NCBI RefSeq assembly: GCF_903642285.1
Contig: NZ_CAHJWJ010000005.1
Location: forward strand, 1 to 64,000
Length of the DNA: 64,000 nucleotides
Reading direction: 5' to 3'
Source of the DNA: Sphingomonas bacterium
GTDB taxonomy: Bacteria > Pseudomonadota > Alphaproteobacteria > Sphingomonadales > Sphingomonadaceae
Both the position numbers and the translations under genes were made by a program. This document shows, piece after piece, positions 36,503-46,328 of the stretch (position 1 is the stretch's first letter; each line of letters begins with the position of its first letter). Below the pieces are notes generated by a model. It did not search any database. It was given only the letters and a program-made list of their open reading frames with translations, and had not been told where the DNA came from.

Positions 36503-36862
36503 ATGACCGACCTGACCGTCTGGCACGATGGCGCGTGCCCCTTGTGCCGACGCGAGATCGCATTGATGCGCCGGTTCGACCGGCGCGGCGCGATTCGGTT
36601 CGTCGATGCGTCGACGGGCGACGGATCGGCCTGCCCGATCGACCGCACCGAGCTACTGGCACGGTTCCACGTGTGCGAGGACGGGGTGATGCTCGATGGC
36701 GCGGCGGCGTTCGCCGCGATGTGGCGTGCGATCCCGCTGCTCCGTCCGATCGGTCTTGCCGCGCGCAACGCGTCGGTCCTTGCCTCGCTGGAATGGCTCT
36801 ATGCACGGTTTCTTACGATTCGGCCGTTCCTGCAGCGTATCGCCCGGCGAGTAGCGACATGA
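36503..36862 (+). CDS. DCC family thiol-disulfide oxidoreductase-like protein (DUF393)
   Basis: 119-aa member of the DCC family, named for the N-terminal DGxCPxC motif. Here the motif is WHDGACPLCRRE with Cys12 and Cys15. ATG 36503 is placed just before it; a longer in-frame start adds unrelated residues. The middle has the family's aspartate-containing segment (IRFVDASTGDGSACPID). The C-terminal half is hydrophobic (FAAMWRAIPLLRPIG). Its function is thought to be redox-related but not established. Its stop overlaps the next start (ATGA). Confidence 0.83.
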   Translation: MTDLTVWHDGACPLCRREIALMRRFDRRGAIRFVDASTGDGSACPIDRTELLARFHVCEDGVMLDGAAAFAAMWRAIPLLRPIGLAARNASVLASLEWLYARFLTIRPFLQRIARRVAT

Positions 36863-37353
36863 GACCGCGACCGGATCCGGTCGACCCCGGACGGGAAAGC
36901 GTCTGGTCCTATCCAAGGCCGCCGCGCGCCGAACCGACCGACGCGCGTGTCGCGATCGAGCATTGCGGCGTGTTTGTCGCCGATACGCGCGAGAGCATCC
37001 GGACGCTGGAGACCAGTCATCCGCCGACCTATTACATTCCGCCCTACGACATAATCCCGGGCGTCCTTCGCCCGGCAGGCGGGGGATCCTTCTGCGAATA
37101 TAAGGGCCATGCGGTCTATTGGGACGTGGTCGTCGACGGCGTCACGCTGCCCCGGATCGGCTGGAGCTATCCCGACCCGACCCGCGCATTCGCCGCGCTG
37201 CGCGACCACGTCGCCTTCTACGCCGGCCCGTTCGACCGGTGTACGGTGGACGGCGAGACGGTCGTGCCGCAGCCGGGCGGGTTTTACGGGGGCTGGATCA
37301 CCGCCGATCTCGCCGGGCCATTCAAGGGCGTGCCCGGCAGCATGGGATGGTAG
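36859..37353 (+). CDS. DUF427 domain protein
   Basis: 164-aa protein of the DUF427 family, whose members have a beta-rich fold and no assigned reaction. Marks are ESVWSYPRPPRAEP at the start, YYIPPYDI near residue 55, FCEYKGHAVYWDVV near 75, and YPDPTRAFAALRDHVAFYAG further on. The final 35 residues contain the conserved VVPQPGGFYGGW. The start overlaps the DCC gene by ATGA, and the ABC1 kinase gene follows after 4 bp, so the three are probably read together. Confidence 0.85.
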   Translation: MRPRPDPVDPGRESVWSYPRPPRAEPTDARVAIEHCGVFVADTRESIRTLETSHPPTYYIPPYDIIPGVLRPAGGGSFCEYKGHAVYWDVVVDGVTLPRIGWSYPDPTRAFAALRDHVAFYAGPFDRCTVDGETVVPQPGGFYGGWITADLAGPFKGVPGSMGW

Positions 37354-37357
37354 CGCA

Positions 37358-38755
37358 ATGACCGACGATCGGAACGACGAGGACGCTCGCAACGGCAAGG
37401 AGGGTCGCGCGGTGCCGAGCGGGCGGCTGTCGCGGCTCGGGCAGTTCGGACGGCTGGCGAGCGGCGTCGCCGGTGGAATGCTGGCGGAGGGCGCACGCCG
37501 CCTGGCCGATGGCGAACGGCCGCGGATGCGCGATCTGGTGCTGACGCCGGGCAATGTCGGACGGGTCGCCGATCGCCTGTCGCATCTTCGTGGTGCCGCG
37601 ATGAAGCTCGGGCAGATGATCTCGATGGACGCCGGCGACGTGCTGCCGCCCGAACTGACGGAGATCATGGCACGGCTGCGCGACCGGGCCCACCACATGC
37701 CGCCCGCGCAGCTCCAGCAGGTCCTTGCCGAGCAATGGGGCAAGGACTGGCGGACGCGGTTCGCGCGGTTCGATGCCACGCCGATCGCGGCGGCATCGAT
37801 CGGCCAGGTCCACCGGGCGACGACGCGGGACGGCCGCGTGCTGGCGATCAAGGTCCAATATCCGGGCGTGCGCGAAAGCATCGGTGCCGATGTCGACAAT
37901 GTCGCGACGTTGCTCCGCGTTTCGGGCCTGCTGCCCCGCGCGCTCGACATCGCGCCTTTGCTTGCCGAGGCGAAGCGGCAGCTTGCGGAAGAGGCCGACT
38001 ATGTCCGTGAAGGCGAACAGCTGGCCCTGTTCGGTCGGTTACTTGCCGCGGCACCGGATTATGTGGTGCCGACGCTCGATCCGGAGTTCACGACCGAGCG
38101 CGTACTGGCGATGAGCTTCGTCGAAGGTCGCCCGATCGAGTCGCTGGTCGAATCGTCGCAAGCGGTGCGGGACGAGGCGGTCCGCGCGCTGATCGCGCTC
38201 GTTTTGCGCGAATTGTTCGAATTCGGCGTCATGCAGACCGATCCCAATTTCGCGAATTACCGTTACCAGCCCGACACCGGACGCCTGGTGCTGCTCGATT
38301 TCGGTGCGGCGCGGCCGGTCGGCGCGGCGACGTCGGGCGGGTATGAACGCTTATTGCGTGCGGCACTGGCCGGCGATCCGGATGCGGTCCGCGCCGCGGC
38401 GGTCGCCGCCGGTTTCCTCGGCGAACAAGCGGTCGTGCGACACCGGGAGCGGGTCGACACGATGATCGGCATCGTGCTCGGCGAACTGAACCGCCCCGGC
38501 CCGTTCGACTTCGGCGACCGCGCCTTTGTCGGCGTCCTGCGCGATCAGGGTATGGAAATGGCGGGCGATCAGGCGACATGGCATGTGCCGCCGATCGACA
38601 TCCTGTTCGTCCAACGCAAGATCAGCGGCACCGCGCTGCTCGCGGCCCGGCTCAAAGCGCGGGTGGATGTTCGGGCGCTGGTGGAGCGACAACTGCAAGG
38701 CGCCGATGTTCCGGACAGCGCGATCGGAACGGCGGGCGCGCCGGCGGCGCGTTAG
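37358..38755 (+). CDS. ABC1/UbiB-family atypical kinase
   Basis: 465-aa ABC1 (AarF/UbiB/ADCK) family protein. The family-specific KxGQ motif occurs in AMKLGQMISMD near residue 85. The Ala-rich nucleotide loop AAASIGQVHRA is near 147, the VAIK-type lysine is in LAIKVQYPG, and the DFG-like metal site is in LVLLDFGAARPVG. No membrane helix is seen. In other bacteria such proteins support ubiquinone biosynthesis or membrane lipid homeostasis; which applies here is unknown. It ends a DCC-DUF427-ABC1 run. Confidence 0.9.
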   Translation: MTDDRNDEDARNGKEGRAVPSGRLSRLGQFGRLASGVAGGMLAEGARRLADGERPRMRDLVLTPGNVGRVADRLSHLRGAAMKLGQMISMDAGDVLPPELTEIMARLRDRAHHMPPAQLQQVLAEQWGKDWRTRFARFDATPIAAASIGQVHRATTRDGRVLAIKVQYPGVRESIGADVDNVATLLRVSGLLPRALDIAPLLAEAKRQLAEEADYVREGEQLALFGRLLAAAPDYVVPTLDPEFTTERVLAMSFVEGRPIESLVESSQAVRDEAVRALIALVLRELFEFGVMQTDPNFANYRYQPDTGRLVLLDFGAARPVGAATSGGYERLLRAALAGDPDAVRAAAVAAGFLGEQAVVRHRERVDTMIGIVLGELNRPGPFDFGDRAFVGVLRDQGMEMAGDQATWHVPPIDILFVQRKISGTALLAARLKARVDVRALVERQLQGADVPDSAIGTAGAPAAR

Positions 38756-38978
38756 CGCAGGTATTTGCCAACCGTCGCAAGCCCATCCTGATCCATTTTG
38801 TTGTCGGTCCATCCCACACGCTATTGGGGACGAGATTACGGAGCCTCTGGCCAAGATCGGGGTGCGTGATGCATCGACGATAACGACGATGGATACTAAC
38901 TGTGTCGCCCGCCGACGCTTGCGTCGCAACGGCGTTTGGATGATCCTCGACCGTCCGCGAAGGGCACCGGGGGAACGA

Positions 38979-41432
38979 ATGCTGCGCTTTCTGCTATGCG
39001 TCGGCGCGATTGCGCTTCCTGCGGTTGCGACGGCCGCGCCGTCCGTGGAAACCGGCGCACCGATCTACGCCAACAGCACCGCGCTCGAAGGGGTCGTGCC
39101 GGTCCATGTCGACCGAACGGGCGGTCGTATCCTCGTCACCCTGCCGCCCGCGGCCGCCGACGGGGTTTCGCTGCGGCTGCTCTACGCGACCGCACTTCGG
39201 ACAGGCCTTGGTGCCGCGCCGACCTTTCTCGATCGGGGGCGGGTCGGCCCGACGCAGATCATCGCCTTTCGTCGGCTGGGCAAGCGAATCGCGATCCAGT
39301 TCGAGAACCCTCGCTTTCGCGCGATCGGCGGGGCAAGCAGCGACTTCGCGACGTCCGTCGCCTGGATGGGCGATGTGGCGGCCACGCTTCCCGACGGCAG
39401 CATGGTCGTCGACATCGCCGGGTTCCTGACCGCGGACACGCTCGGCATCGCCCGTTCGCTGAGCCAGGAAGGCGATGCGATGGGCACCGGCGACCGTGCA
39501 CAGGGGGCCGGCAGCGGCTTCACGCTGGACGACAAACGCAGCGCCGCCGATCCGGGATCGGTCAGGCTCTTCCCCGACAATCTGGAGATCGACGCGGTCC
39601 AGACCTTCGCCTCGGCGAAGCCCGGCGCGGAGGTCGAGAATATCGCACCCGACCCGCGCGCGGTCAGCTTCACCGTCCACCACAGCTTCGTCCGCCTGCC
39701 CGCGCCCGGCTTCGTGCCACGCGCGTTCGATCAGCGGATCGGCGGCTTCGCGACCCAGAGGGTGGAATTCGGCGCGCCGCTCGGCGATGACGTCGTCCGC
39801 GACATCGCCAACCGCTTCCGGCTCGAACGGACCGATCCCACCGCGGCGCGCTCGACGGTCAGGAAGCCGATCATCTTCTATGTCGATCGCAACGCGCCGG
39901 AACCGGTCCGTACCGCGCTCATCGAAGGCATCGGCTGGTGGTCCAAGGCGTTCGACGCGGCGGGGCTGGTAGACGCTTTCCAGGTCAAGCCTTTGCCCGA
40001 AGGTGCCGATCCGCTGGATGTGCGGTACAATATCGTGAACTGGGTCGACCGTGCGACCCGCGGCTGGTCGTACGGACAGGAGATCGTGGATCCGCGTACC
40101 GGCGAGATCGTCAAGGGCATGGTCGTCCTCGGCTCGCTTCGCGCGCGCCAGGATATCCAGATCTTCGAAGGGCTGGTCGGCGCAAGCGCGATCGGCACGG
40201 GCGGCTCGAACGATCCCGTCCGGGTCGCGCTCGCCCGGCTGCGGCAACTCGGCGCGCACGAGGTCGGCCATGCGCTCGGCTTCGCGCATAACTTCGCGGC
40301 CAGTACGCAGGACCGCGCATCGGTGATGGACTACCCTGCCCCGCGGATCGGGCTGAAGGACGGCAAGCCCGATCTGTCGGATGCCTACGGCGTCGGCGTC
40401 GGTGTGTGGGACATGGCGACGGTCGACTGGCTGTACGGCGCGCCGAACGACGCCGCAGCCAGCGCGAAGGCCGCCGACGTGGTCGCAAAGGGTATGCGCT
40501 TTGTCGAGGACGACAATGCGCGGGCTCCGGACACCGCACAGCCATGGGGCGCGTTGTGGGATGACGGTGCGGACCCGATCGCCGAACTCGACCGGCTGAT
40601 GCGCGTGCGGCGTGCCGCGATCGATCGGTTCGGCCCGGCGATGCTCGCCCCCGGCGAACCCGCGGCAGACCTGCGCCGGCGGTTCGTGCCGATCTGGCTG
40701 CTGCATCGTTACCAGCTCGCCGCCGCGGCCAAATCGATCGGTGGCGTCGACTTCGCTTACGCGGTCGCGGGTAGTCCGAACGCGGTATCGCCGCCCGTGT
40801 CGCCCGAGCGTCAGCGCGCCGCCTTGACCGCCGTGCTGGCGACGATCACACCGCAGGCACTTGCCGTGCCGAATGCCCTGCTGCCGCTATTGTCGTCGGC
40901 GCGCAACGGCAGCACAAACCGGCAATTCGATATCGAACTCTTCCGGTCTGCGGGCGGCCCGGTATTCGATCCGCTGGTCGCCGCCGACGTCGCGGTCGAA
41001 CTCGCGATCAACACGCTGCTCGCGCCCAAGCGGCTGCAGCGGCTCGCGATCCAGCATGCCGCGGACGCCAGGGCGCTTGGCGCGCAGGAAATGCTCGACC
41101 GGCTGACCGCGGCGGCCGTCGCCACGACCGGAGACGCGCTGTCCCGGCGGATCGCCTACCGGACGATCGTGATCATGGCGCAGACGGCGCGGCGCGCCGA
41201 TACCGATCCCGACACTGCCGCGTTGCTCGATGCCCAGGTCCGTTCGATCGCCGAAACGCTGGCAAAGCATGTGCAGGATCCGGACGGCCGTGCCTGGGCG
41301 TCGAGCCTCTCGCGCCAGTTGCTCGATCCGCTCGCGCGCGAGCGGTTGCTGGCGGACCGGCCGCGGACCGCGGAGATTCCCCCGGGCGACCCGATCGGCG
41401 GAGAGGCGGACTGGATGGGCGACCTGGAGTGA
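38979..41432 (+). CDS. Secreted zinc metalloprotease (DUF5117/DUF4953-type)
   Basis: 817-aa exported metalloprotease-like protein. ATG 38979 follows GGGGGAACGA and opens a signal peptide (MLRFLLCVGAIALPAVATAA); longer in-frame starts precede no signal. An N-terminal beta-rich domain (about 30-300) leads to the catalytic region. There HEVGHALGFAHNF gives the metzincin zinc motif with His427, Glu428, His431 and His437. A Met-turn-like VMDYPAPRI follows about 20 residues later. A C-terminal helical domain completes the chain. Its stop overlaps the GTG start of the following MFS carrier. Confidence 0.88.
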   Translation: MLRFLLCVGAIALPAVATAAPSVETGAPIYANSTALEGVVPVHVDRTGGRILVTLPPAAADGVSLRLLYATALRTGLGAAPTFLDRGRVGPTQIIAFRRLGKRIAIQFENPRFRAIGGASSDFATSVAWMGDVAATLPDGSMVVDIAGFLTADTLGIARSLSQEGDAMGTGDRAQGAGSGFTLDDKRSAADPGSVRLFPDNLEIDAVQTFASAKPGAEVENIAPDPRAVSFTVHHSFVRLPAPGFVPRAFDQRIGGFATQRVEFGAPLGDDVVRDIANRFRLERTDPTAARSTVRKPIIFYVDRNAPEPVRTALIEGIGWWSKAFDAAGLVDAFQVKPLPEGADPLDVRYNIVNWVDRATRGWSYGQEIVDPRTGEIVKGMVVLGSLRARQDIQIFEGLVGASAIGTGGSNDPVRVALARLRQLGAHEVGHALGFAHNFAASTQDRASVMDYPAPRIGLKDGKPDLSDAYGVGVGVWDMATVDWLYGAPNDAAASAKAADVVAKGMRFVEDDNARAPDTAQPWGALWDDGADPIAELDRLMRVRRAAIDRFGPAMLAPGEPAADLRRRFVPIWLLHRYQLAAAAKSIGGVDFAYAVAGSPNAVSPPVSPERQRAALTAVLATITPQALAVPNALLPLLSSARNGSTNRQFDIELFRSAGGPVFDPLVAADVAVELAINTLLAPKRLQRLAIQHAADARALGAQEMLDRLTAAAVATTGDALSRRIAYRTIVIMAQTARRADTDPDTAALLDAQVRSIAETLAKHVQDPDGRAWASSLSRQLLDPLARERLLADRPRTAEIPPGDPIGGEADWMGDLE

Positions 41433-42727
41433 GCATTGGAGATGCTGCCCGATCGGGACCGCGCAAGCGGTTGCTGTCGCAGCGGCAGATCGTGGCGATC
41501 GCGTCGGGCAACGCGCTCGAGTTCTACGATTTCGTCGTCTACGCGATCTTCGCCGCGCAGATCGGGCGGACGTTCTTCCCGTCGGACGTGCCGGGGGTCA
41601 GCCTCCTCGCCTCGCTCGCGACCTTCGGCGTCGGTTTCGTCACTCGTCCGCTCGGTGCGCTCGTCATCGGGCGATGGGCGGACCGGATCGGGCGCAAGCC
41701 GGCGATGCTGGTATCGTTCGCGCTGATCGGAATATCGGTCGGCGGTCTCGCGCTGACGCCCGGCTATTCGACGATCGGTGCCGCGGCCCCGCTGCTGGCG
41801 ATCGTCTTCCGCCTGTTGCAGGGCTTCGCGCTCGGCGGCGAGGTCGGACCGAGCACCGCGCTTCTGCTCGAAAGCGCACCCGCACATCGCCACGGCCTGT
41901 ACGTGTCGTTCCAGGCGATGAGCGCGGACGGCGCGGTGCTGGCCGCCGGTGGCATCGGCATGGCATTGTCGAGCCGGCTGGATGCCGATGCGCTCGACCG
42001 CTGGGGCTGGCGCGTCGCGCTGCTGGTCGGCGTGGCGATCGTGCCGTTCGGGCTCGCCATCCGCCGGACGATAACCGAGACGCTGGAACTGAACGACGTC
42101 CCCACCGCCACGACCAGTCCGGCGACGCGGCGGATCGTGGCGCTCGGTCTCACGATGCTGGCCGCCGCCACCATCGCCAATTACGTGCTGATCTATCTAG
42201 GCACTTACGCCAGGACGACGCTCGGCATCGCGCAGACCTCGGCCTTCGCCTCCACGATGCTCGTCGGCCTGGGCGGCGTGCTGTGCGATCCGCTGAGCGG
42301 TTGGCTGTCCGATCGCTATGGCCGGCGACCGGTGATGATCGTGCCGGCGGTCCTGCTTCTGCTGGTCGTGCTGCCCGCATTCCGGGCGATCGTGCATTAT
42401 CCGACGCCGGGGATGCTCTATGCGGTCAGTACGATCCTCGCCTGCATGCTCGACCTGTCGACCGGCACCATCCTGGTCGCGGTCGCGGAGGCATTGCCGC
42501 AGCGACAGCGGGCGGGTGGCTTCGCGCTGATCTACGCGTTCGCGATATCGGTGTTCGGCGGATCGACGCAGTTCGTCCTGGCATGGTCGATCCGCGCGAC
42601 CGGCAACCCGCTGACGCCGGCATTCTACATGATCGCGGCGCTGGCAGCCGGTATCGGCGCGATGATCGCGATCCGCGAGACGGCACCGCGGCGGGCGGAT
42701 GCCGCAAAAGCCTCAGGCGCGGCTTGA
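41429..42727 (+). CDS. MFS transporter, metabolite:proton symporter type
   Basis: 432-aa twelve-helix carrier. GTG 41429 overlaps the protease stop (GTGA). The N-terminal SGNALEFYDFVVYAIFAAQI is characteristic of the metabolite:H+ symporter group (citrate, alpha-ketoglutarate, proline/betaine carriers). The loop 2-3 motif is GRWADRIGRKPAM, and RLLQGFALGGEVGPSTALLLE matches the group's helix 4-5. Substrate cannot be stated. It is convergent with the DUF885 gene, overlapping it by 15 bases at the 3' ends. Confidence 0.88.
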   Translation: MSIGDAARSGPRKRLLSQRQIVAIASGNALEFYDFVVYAIFAAQIGRTFFPSDVPGVSLLASLATFGVGFVTRPLGALVIGRWADRIGRKPAMLVSFALIGISVGGLALTPGYSTIGAAAPLLAIVFRLLQGFALGGEVGPSTALLLESAPAHRHGLYVSFQAMSADGAVLAAGGIGMALSSRLDADALDRWGWRVALLVGVAIVPFGLAIRRTITETLELNDVPTATTSPATRRIVALGLTMLAAATIANYVLIYLGTYARTTLGIAQTSAFASTMLVGLGGVLCDPLSGWLSDRYGRRPVMIVPAVLLLLVVLPAFRAIVHYPTPGMLYAVSTILACMLDLSTGTILVAVAEALPQRQRAGGFALIYAFAISVFGGSTQFVLAWSIRATGNPLTPAFYMIAALAAGIGAMIAIRETAPRRADAAKASGAA

Positions 42728-44533
42728 CTGGATGTAGCGGGTGACATTGGCGGCGAGAACGTCGAGCGGTACGTTGCCCCCCTCGACCACCGCCTGGTTG
42801 AAATCCCGCAAGTCGAACCGCGCGGCCAGCGCCGCCTTCGCCCGGTCGCGCTGCGCGACGATCTCCGTCTGTCCGACCTTGTAGCCGCACGCCTGCCCCG
42901 GCCATGCGCAGTACCGGTCGACCTCGCTCGCGGCATTGGTGCGGGGAAGCCCGGTCGCGGCGACGAATTCGGTCAAGGCCCGCTCGCGCGACCAGCCCAT
43001 CGCATGGATGCCGGTATCGACCACCAGCCGAACCGCACGCCACGACAGCCCCATCAGATAGCCGAGCTTCCCGGCGGGGTCGTCGGCATACATGCCCAGT
43101 TCGTCGGCCAGCTCCTCGGCATAGAGCGCCCAGCCTTCCGAATAGGCGTTGAATGCCAAGATCGAGCGGATCAGCGGCAGCTGCTGCGCATATTCGCCTT
43201 GCCAGACATGTCCCGGGATCCCTTCGTGGAAGACCAGGTCCGGAATCGTGACCTTGTTGTGGATCGACGGATCGCCGAGGTTCACCCAGATCTTGCCGGG
43301 CACCGACCCGTCGAGCGATCCGGGGCCGCCATAAGCGGCGGGGGCACCGGGCTCCTCGGCAAGCGGGAGGCGCCTGATTTCGAGATTGCCCTTCACCAAT
43401 CGGCGAAAGGCATGCGGCAGGCGCGGGCGGATCGCGGCGATCTTGGCCTGCATATAGGCGACGATCTGCCGCCGCCCTTCGTCGTCGTTCGCGAACCCGA
43501 TGTCGGGCCGGCGCTGCAGCGCGATCGCACGCTCCGCGACCGTGCCTTCAGTCAGCCCGAAGCCCTTGAGGACAACGTCCATCCGCGCTTGCAGATCGAC
43601 GAGCTGGGCGATCCCCATCGCGTGCAGATCGGCCGGCGTCCGCCGCGTCGTCGTGCTGGCGCGCAAGCCCCATGCATACCATTCGGCACCATGGGGTCGC
43701 GATCCCAGACCGGCGACGTCGTTCGCCACCGCCCGCTGCGCGCGGATTTCCACCAGCTGGCGTTCCAGCGCCGGGATTACGACTTCGCGAACGATACGTT
43801 CGGCGCGCGCGACCCAGTCACCGGGGATCGCCCGGGTCTTGCGCGCCAGCGGACCGATCAGCGGTCCGTCGCTGCGCGCGGCCTCGGCCAGCGTCCGAGT
43901 CATCCCGGCGATGGTCTTGTCCAGCAGGAAAGCCGGCGGCACGAGCCCCAGCGCCCGCGCACGCCGGACCCGCGCCGTCTCGCCATCCAGCTGCGCGCCC
44001 ATCGCCGACAGGCGTGCGAGATAGGCCTCGGCATCGGCCGCATCATGGACCGGCTGTTCGCCGTCGAGCAACTGTGCGACGTCGAGCCACGCCCCGACAT
44101 TCTGCACGACGCCATAAGGTGTATTGCGCCAGTTCCCGATGGTGGCGACGCCATATGGCAACGCCATGCCGTCGAGCGCGGTACGAAACGCGGTCTCGGT
44201 GACGGCGAGCGAAGTCAGCGTGGACGGATCGAGCCCGCCGCGCGGCACCCGCGCCAGTTCCGTCAGGGCGGTCGACAGAAACCGTCGGCGCGCCGCCACG
44301 CCGGCATCCGAACGATCGGCAAGCCGGCTTCGCAGCGCGGCACGGGGTCCCGTATCCACGCCGAGCCGCGTCGCCTCGGTCGGTTCCAGTTCCAGCAATT
44401 GCCAGGCGAGCCGATCGAGCAGCGCCGCAGCCGGCGACGACGGTATCCCGGCGCGGAGGGGCGCGCCGACGAGCGCGGTCGCGGTAACGATCCCCTTCAA
44501 GGTATCGCGGCGGGTCAGCATCCAAAAATCCAT
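42713..44533 (-). CDS. DUF885 family (HExxPGH) putative metallopeptidase, Tat-exported
   Basis: 606-aa protein of the DUF885 family. The start MDFWMLTRRDTLKGIVTATA carries a twin-arginine-like signal; ATG at residue 5 is an alternative. The family metal motif is FHEGIPGHVWQ with His436, Glu437 and His442, followed by YSEGWALYAEEL, whose glutamate is the expected third ligand. Length is normal. Members are predicted periplasmic carboxypeptidase-like enzymes, but few have been tested. It forms the right edge of the core-like part of the window; the 308-bp gap beyond it precedes the catabolic genes. Confidence 0.88.
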   Translation of the reverse strand: MDFWMLTRRDTLKGIVTATALVGAPLRAGIPSSPAAALLDRLAWQLLELEPTEATRLGVDTGPRAALRSRLADRSDAGVAARRRFLSTALTELARVPRGGLDPSTLTSLAVTETAFRTALDGMALPYGVATIGNWRNTPYGVVQNVGAWLDVAQLLDGEQPVHDAADAEAYLARLSAMGAQLDGETARVRRARALGLVPPAFLLDKTIAGMTRTLAEAARSDGPLIGPLARKTRAIPGDWVARAERIVREVVIPALERQLVEIRAQRAVANDVAGLGSRPHGAEWYAWGLRASTTTRRTPADLHAMGIAQLVDLQARMDVVLKGFGLTEGTVAERAIALQRRPDIGFANDDEGRRQIVAYMQAKIAAIRPRLPHAFRRLVKGNLEIRRLPLAEEPGAPAAYGGPGSLDGSVPGKIWVNLGDPSIHNKVTIPDLVFHEGIPGHVWQGEYAQQLPLIRSILAFNAYSEGWALYAEELADELGMYADDPAGKLGYLMGLSWRAVRLVVDTGIHAMGWSRERALTEFVAATGLPRTNAASEVDRYCAWPGQACGYKVGQTEIVAQRDRAKAALAARFDLRDFNQAVVEGGNVPLDVLAANVTRYIQSSRA

Positions 44534-44841
44534 CGACCATTGGTGGCGGATGACGCCGCACCGGTCAAATCGAACGATGGCGAGCGGTCAGGCGGGCGCT
44601 AGCTGCTGCCCGTCGACCCCCTCCCCCGTGCGCTCCGCTGGTTCGAGCATTCTGCACGCAGTGCGCCGTGCTCGCCAAGTGCGACCGCGGTTGTCCATCG
44701 CGGGTTCAACATCGTCCTCGACACCCTGTAGGCCGCAGTTGCGATGGTGGCGGGTACCGATCAGCGGTCTCGGGGTCGAAGCCGCTGCCACTTGCGGCTA
44801 CCTTGCAGTAACGGCATCTCTTTTCGGACCGGAGGCCCTTC
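44534..44841. other. 308-bp intergenic region with no gene seen
   Basis: This gap separates the divergent DUF885 and aldehyde dehydrogenase genes. No ORF with family features, RNA gene or strong palindrome was found. A GGAGG ribosome site at 44830-44834 serves the TTG start at 44842. Promoters for both genes must lie here but cannot be placed with confidence. Confidence 0.6.
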
Positions 44842-46284
44842 TTGAACCCCTTTCTTGAGCGAATCGAGCGGACCGTGTTTCAGCAGGTCGTCAACGGGGC
44901 CCTGCTCGCGACCGGGTTCGAAGACGTTATCGACCCGTCGACCGCGGCTGCCTTCCAGCGTAGCCCGGTGGCCACAGCGGACGAACTCGACAGCGCGGTG
45001 GCGGCGGCGCGAGCGGCGCAACCGGGTTGGGCGGCGCTGGACTGGAATTCGCGCGCGGAGCACCTGACGCAGCTGGCCGACGCGATCGACCGCGAGATCG
45101 GATGGATCGCCGCGCTGCAATCGATGGAGCAGGGGATGCCCTATTCGCAGTCGCTTGCCTTCACCCAATATATGGCGGCCCGCGTACGCTTGCTTGCGAC
45201 GTTTCGCGTTCCGGATCGGGTGCTGGTCGATGACGACACGCGCCGCGTCGTCGAGTGCTGGCATCCGCTTGGCGTGGTCGCCGCGATCGCACCGTGGAAC
45301 GGGCCTCTCATGCTGGGCATGGTCAAGGTCGCCTCCGCGCTGATCGGCGGCAATACGATCGTCCTCAAGCCGTCGGAACTGACGCCGCTGAGCACGCTCG
45401 AAATCGCGCGGCTGGGCATTGGAATCCTGCCCGACGGCGTGTTCAACGCCGTTGCTGGCGGCCGCCTGGTCGGGGCTGCAATGGTCGCGCACAGCGGCTT
45501 CGACAAGATATCCTTCACCGGATCAACCGCGACGGGAATTGCGATCGCCAAGCAGTCCGCGGCATTTCTACGTCCAATGACTCTCGAACTGGGCGGCAAC
45601 GATGCTGCCATACTGCTCCCTGACGGATCGATCGACGATCTGGTGGCGGCGGCGGCGCAGACCGGCTTTAGCAACTGTGGACAATTTTGTGCGGCGATAA
45701 AGCGTATCTACGCGCCCGCCGCCCTGGTCGAAGAGGTCGGTGCGAAGCTCGCCGCGGTAGCCGACGGCTTCGTGATCGGCAGCGCGTTCGAGCCGGGCGT
45801 CACGCTGGGGCCGATCCAAAACAAGGCGCAGTACGACAAGGTCCGCGCGATCGTGGCAGACTCGCTGGTCGCGGGCGGCCGGGTGCTGAGTGGCGGCACG
45901 CCGCTCGATCGCCCGGGCTATTTCTTTCCGCCGACCGTCATCGCCGATCTCACCGACGGCGCGAGGCTGGTCGACGAGGAGCAGTTCGGCCCGGTCATCC
46001 CGGTCGTTGGCTACGACGCCGTTCAGGACGTGGTCGATCGCGTCAATGCCGGGCCCTATGGACTGACCGCCTCGATCTGGACCACCGACCTGGCGCGCGG
46101 CGAGGCGATCGCAGCCCAGCTCGCCGTGGGTTCGGCGGCGATCAACCGCCACGCCGCGTTCGATCCCCAAATTCCGTTCCCGCTGATCAAGCAGTCGGGC
46201 ATGGGGGTGGATTACGCCGACCATGGCATCAAAGGCGCGATGCGGATGCAAGCCGTCACGACGATCAAGCCGCAGCGGGCCTGA
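44842..46284 (+). CDS. NAD(P)-dependent aldehyde dehydrogenase
   Basis: 480-aa aldehyde dehydrogenase. TTG 44842 is supported by GGAGG six bases upstream. The catalytic Cys283 lies in NCGQFCAAIKR and the general base Glu249 in LELGGNDAAI. The cofactor region is GVVAAIAPWNGPLMLG and FTGSTATGI. Such enzymes oxidise aldehydes to acids with NAD(P). Here it opens the catabolic block and is followed after 44 bp by a DUF3089 hydrolase, so it may act on an aldehyde formed by the nearby flavin monooxygenases. The substrate is not readable. Confidence 0.93.
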   Translation: MNPFLERIERTVFQQVVNGALLATGFEDVIDPSTAAAFQRSPVATADELDSAVAAARAAQPGWAALDWNSRAEHLTQLADAIDREIGWIAALQSMEQGMPYSQSLAFTQYMAARVRLLATFRVPDRVLVDDDTRRVVECWHPLGVVAAIAPWNGPLMLGMVKVASALIGGNTIVLKPSELTPLSTLEIARLGIGILPDGVFNAVAGGRLVGAAMVAHSGFDKISFTGSTATGIAIAKQSAAFLRPMTLELGGNDAAILLPDGSIDDLVAAAAQTGFSNCGQFCAAIKRIYAPAALVEEVGAKLAAVADGFVIGSAFEPGVTLGPIQNKAQYDKVRAIVADSLVAGGRVLSGGTPLDRPGYFFPPTVIADLTDGARLVDEEQFGPVIPVVGYDAVQDVVDRVNAGPYGLTASIWTTDLARGEAIAAQLAVGSAAINRHAAFDPQIPFPLIKQSGMGVDYADHGIKGAMRMQAVTTIKPQRA

Positions 46285-46328
46285 CGGCGTTGCAGCGGCC
46301 TGCCAGCGTTTCAAGGGAATCCGCGACG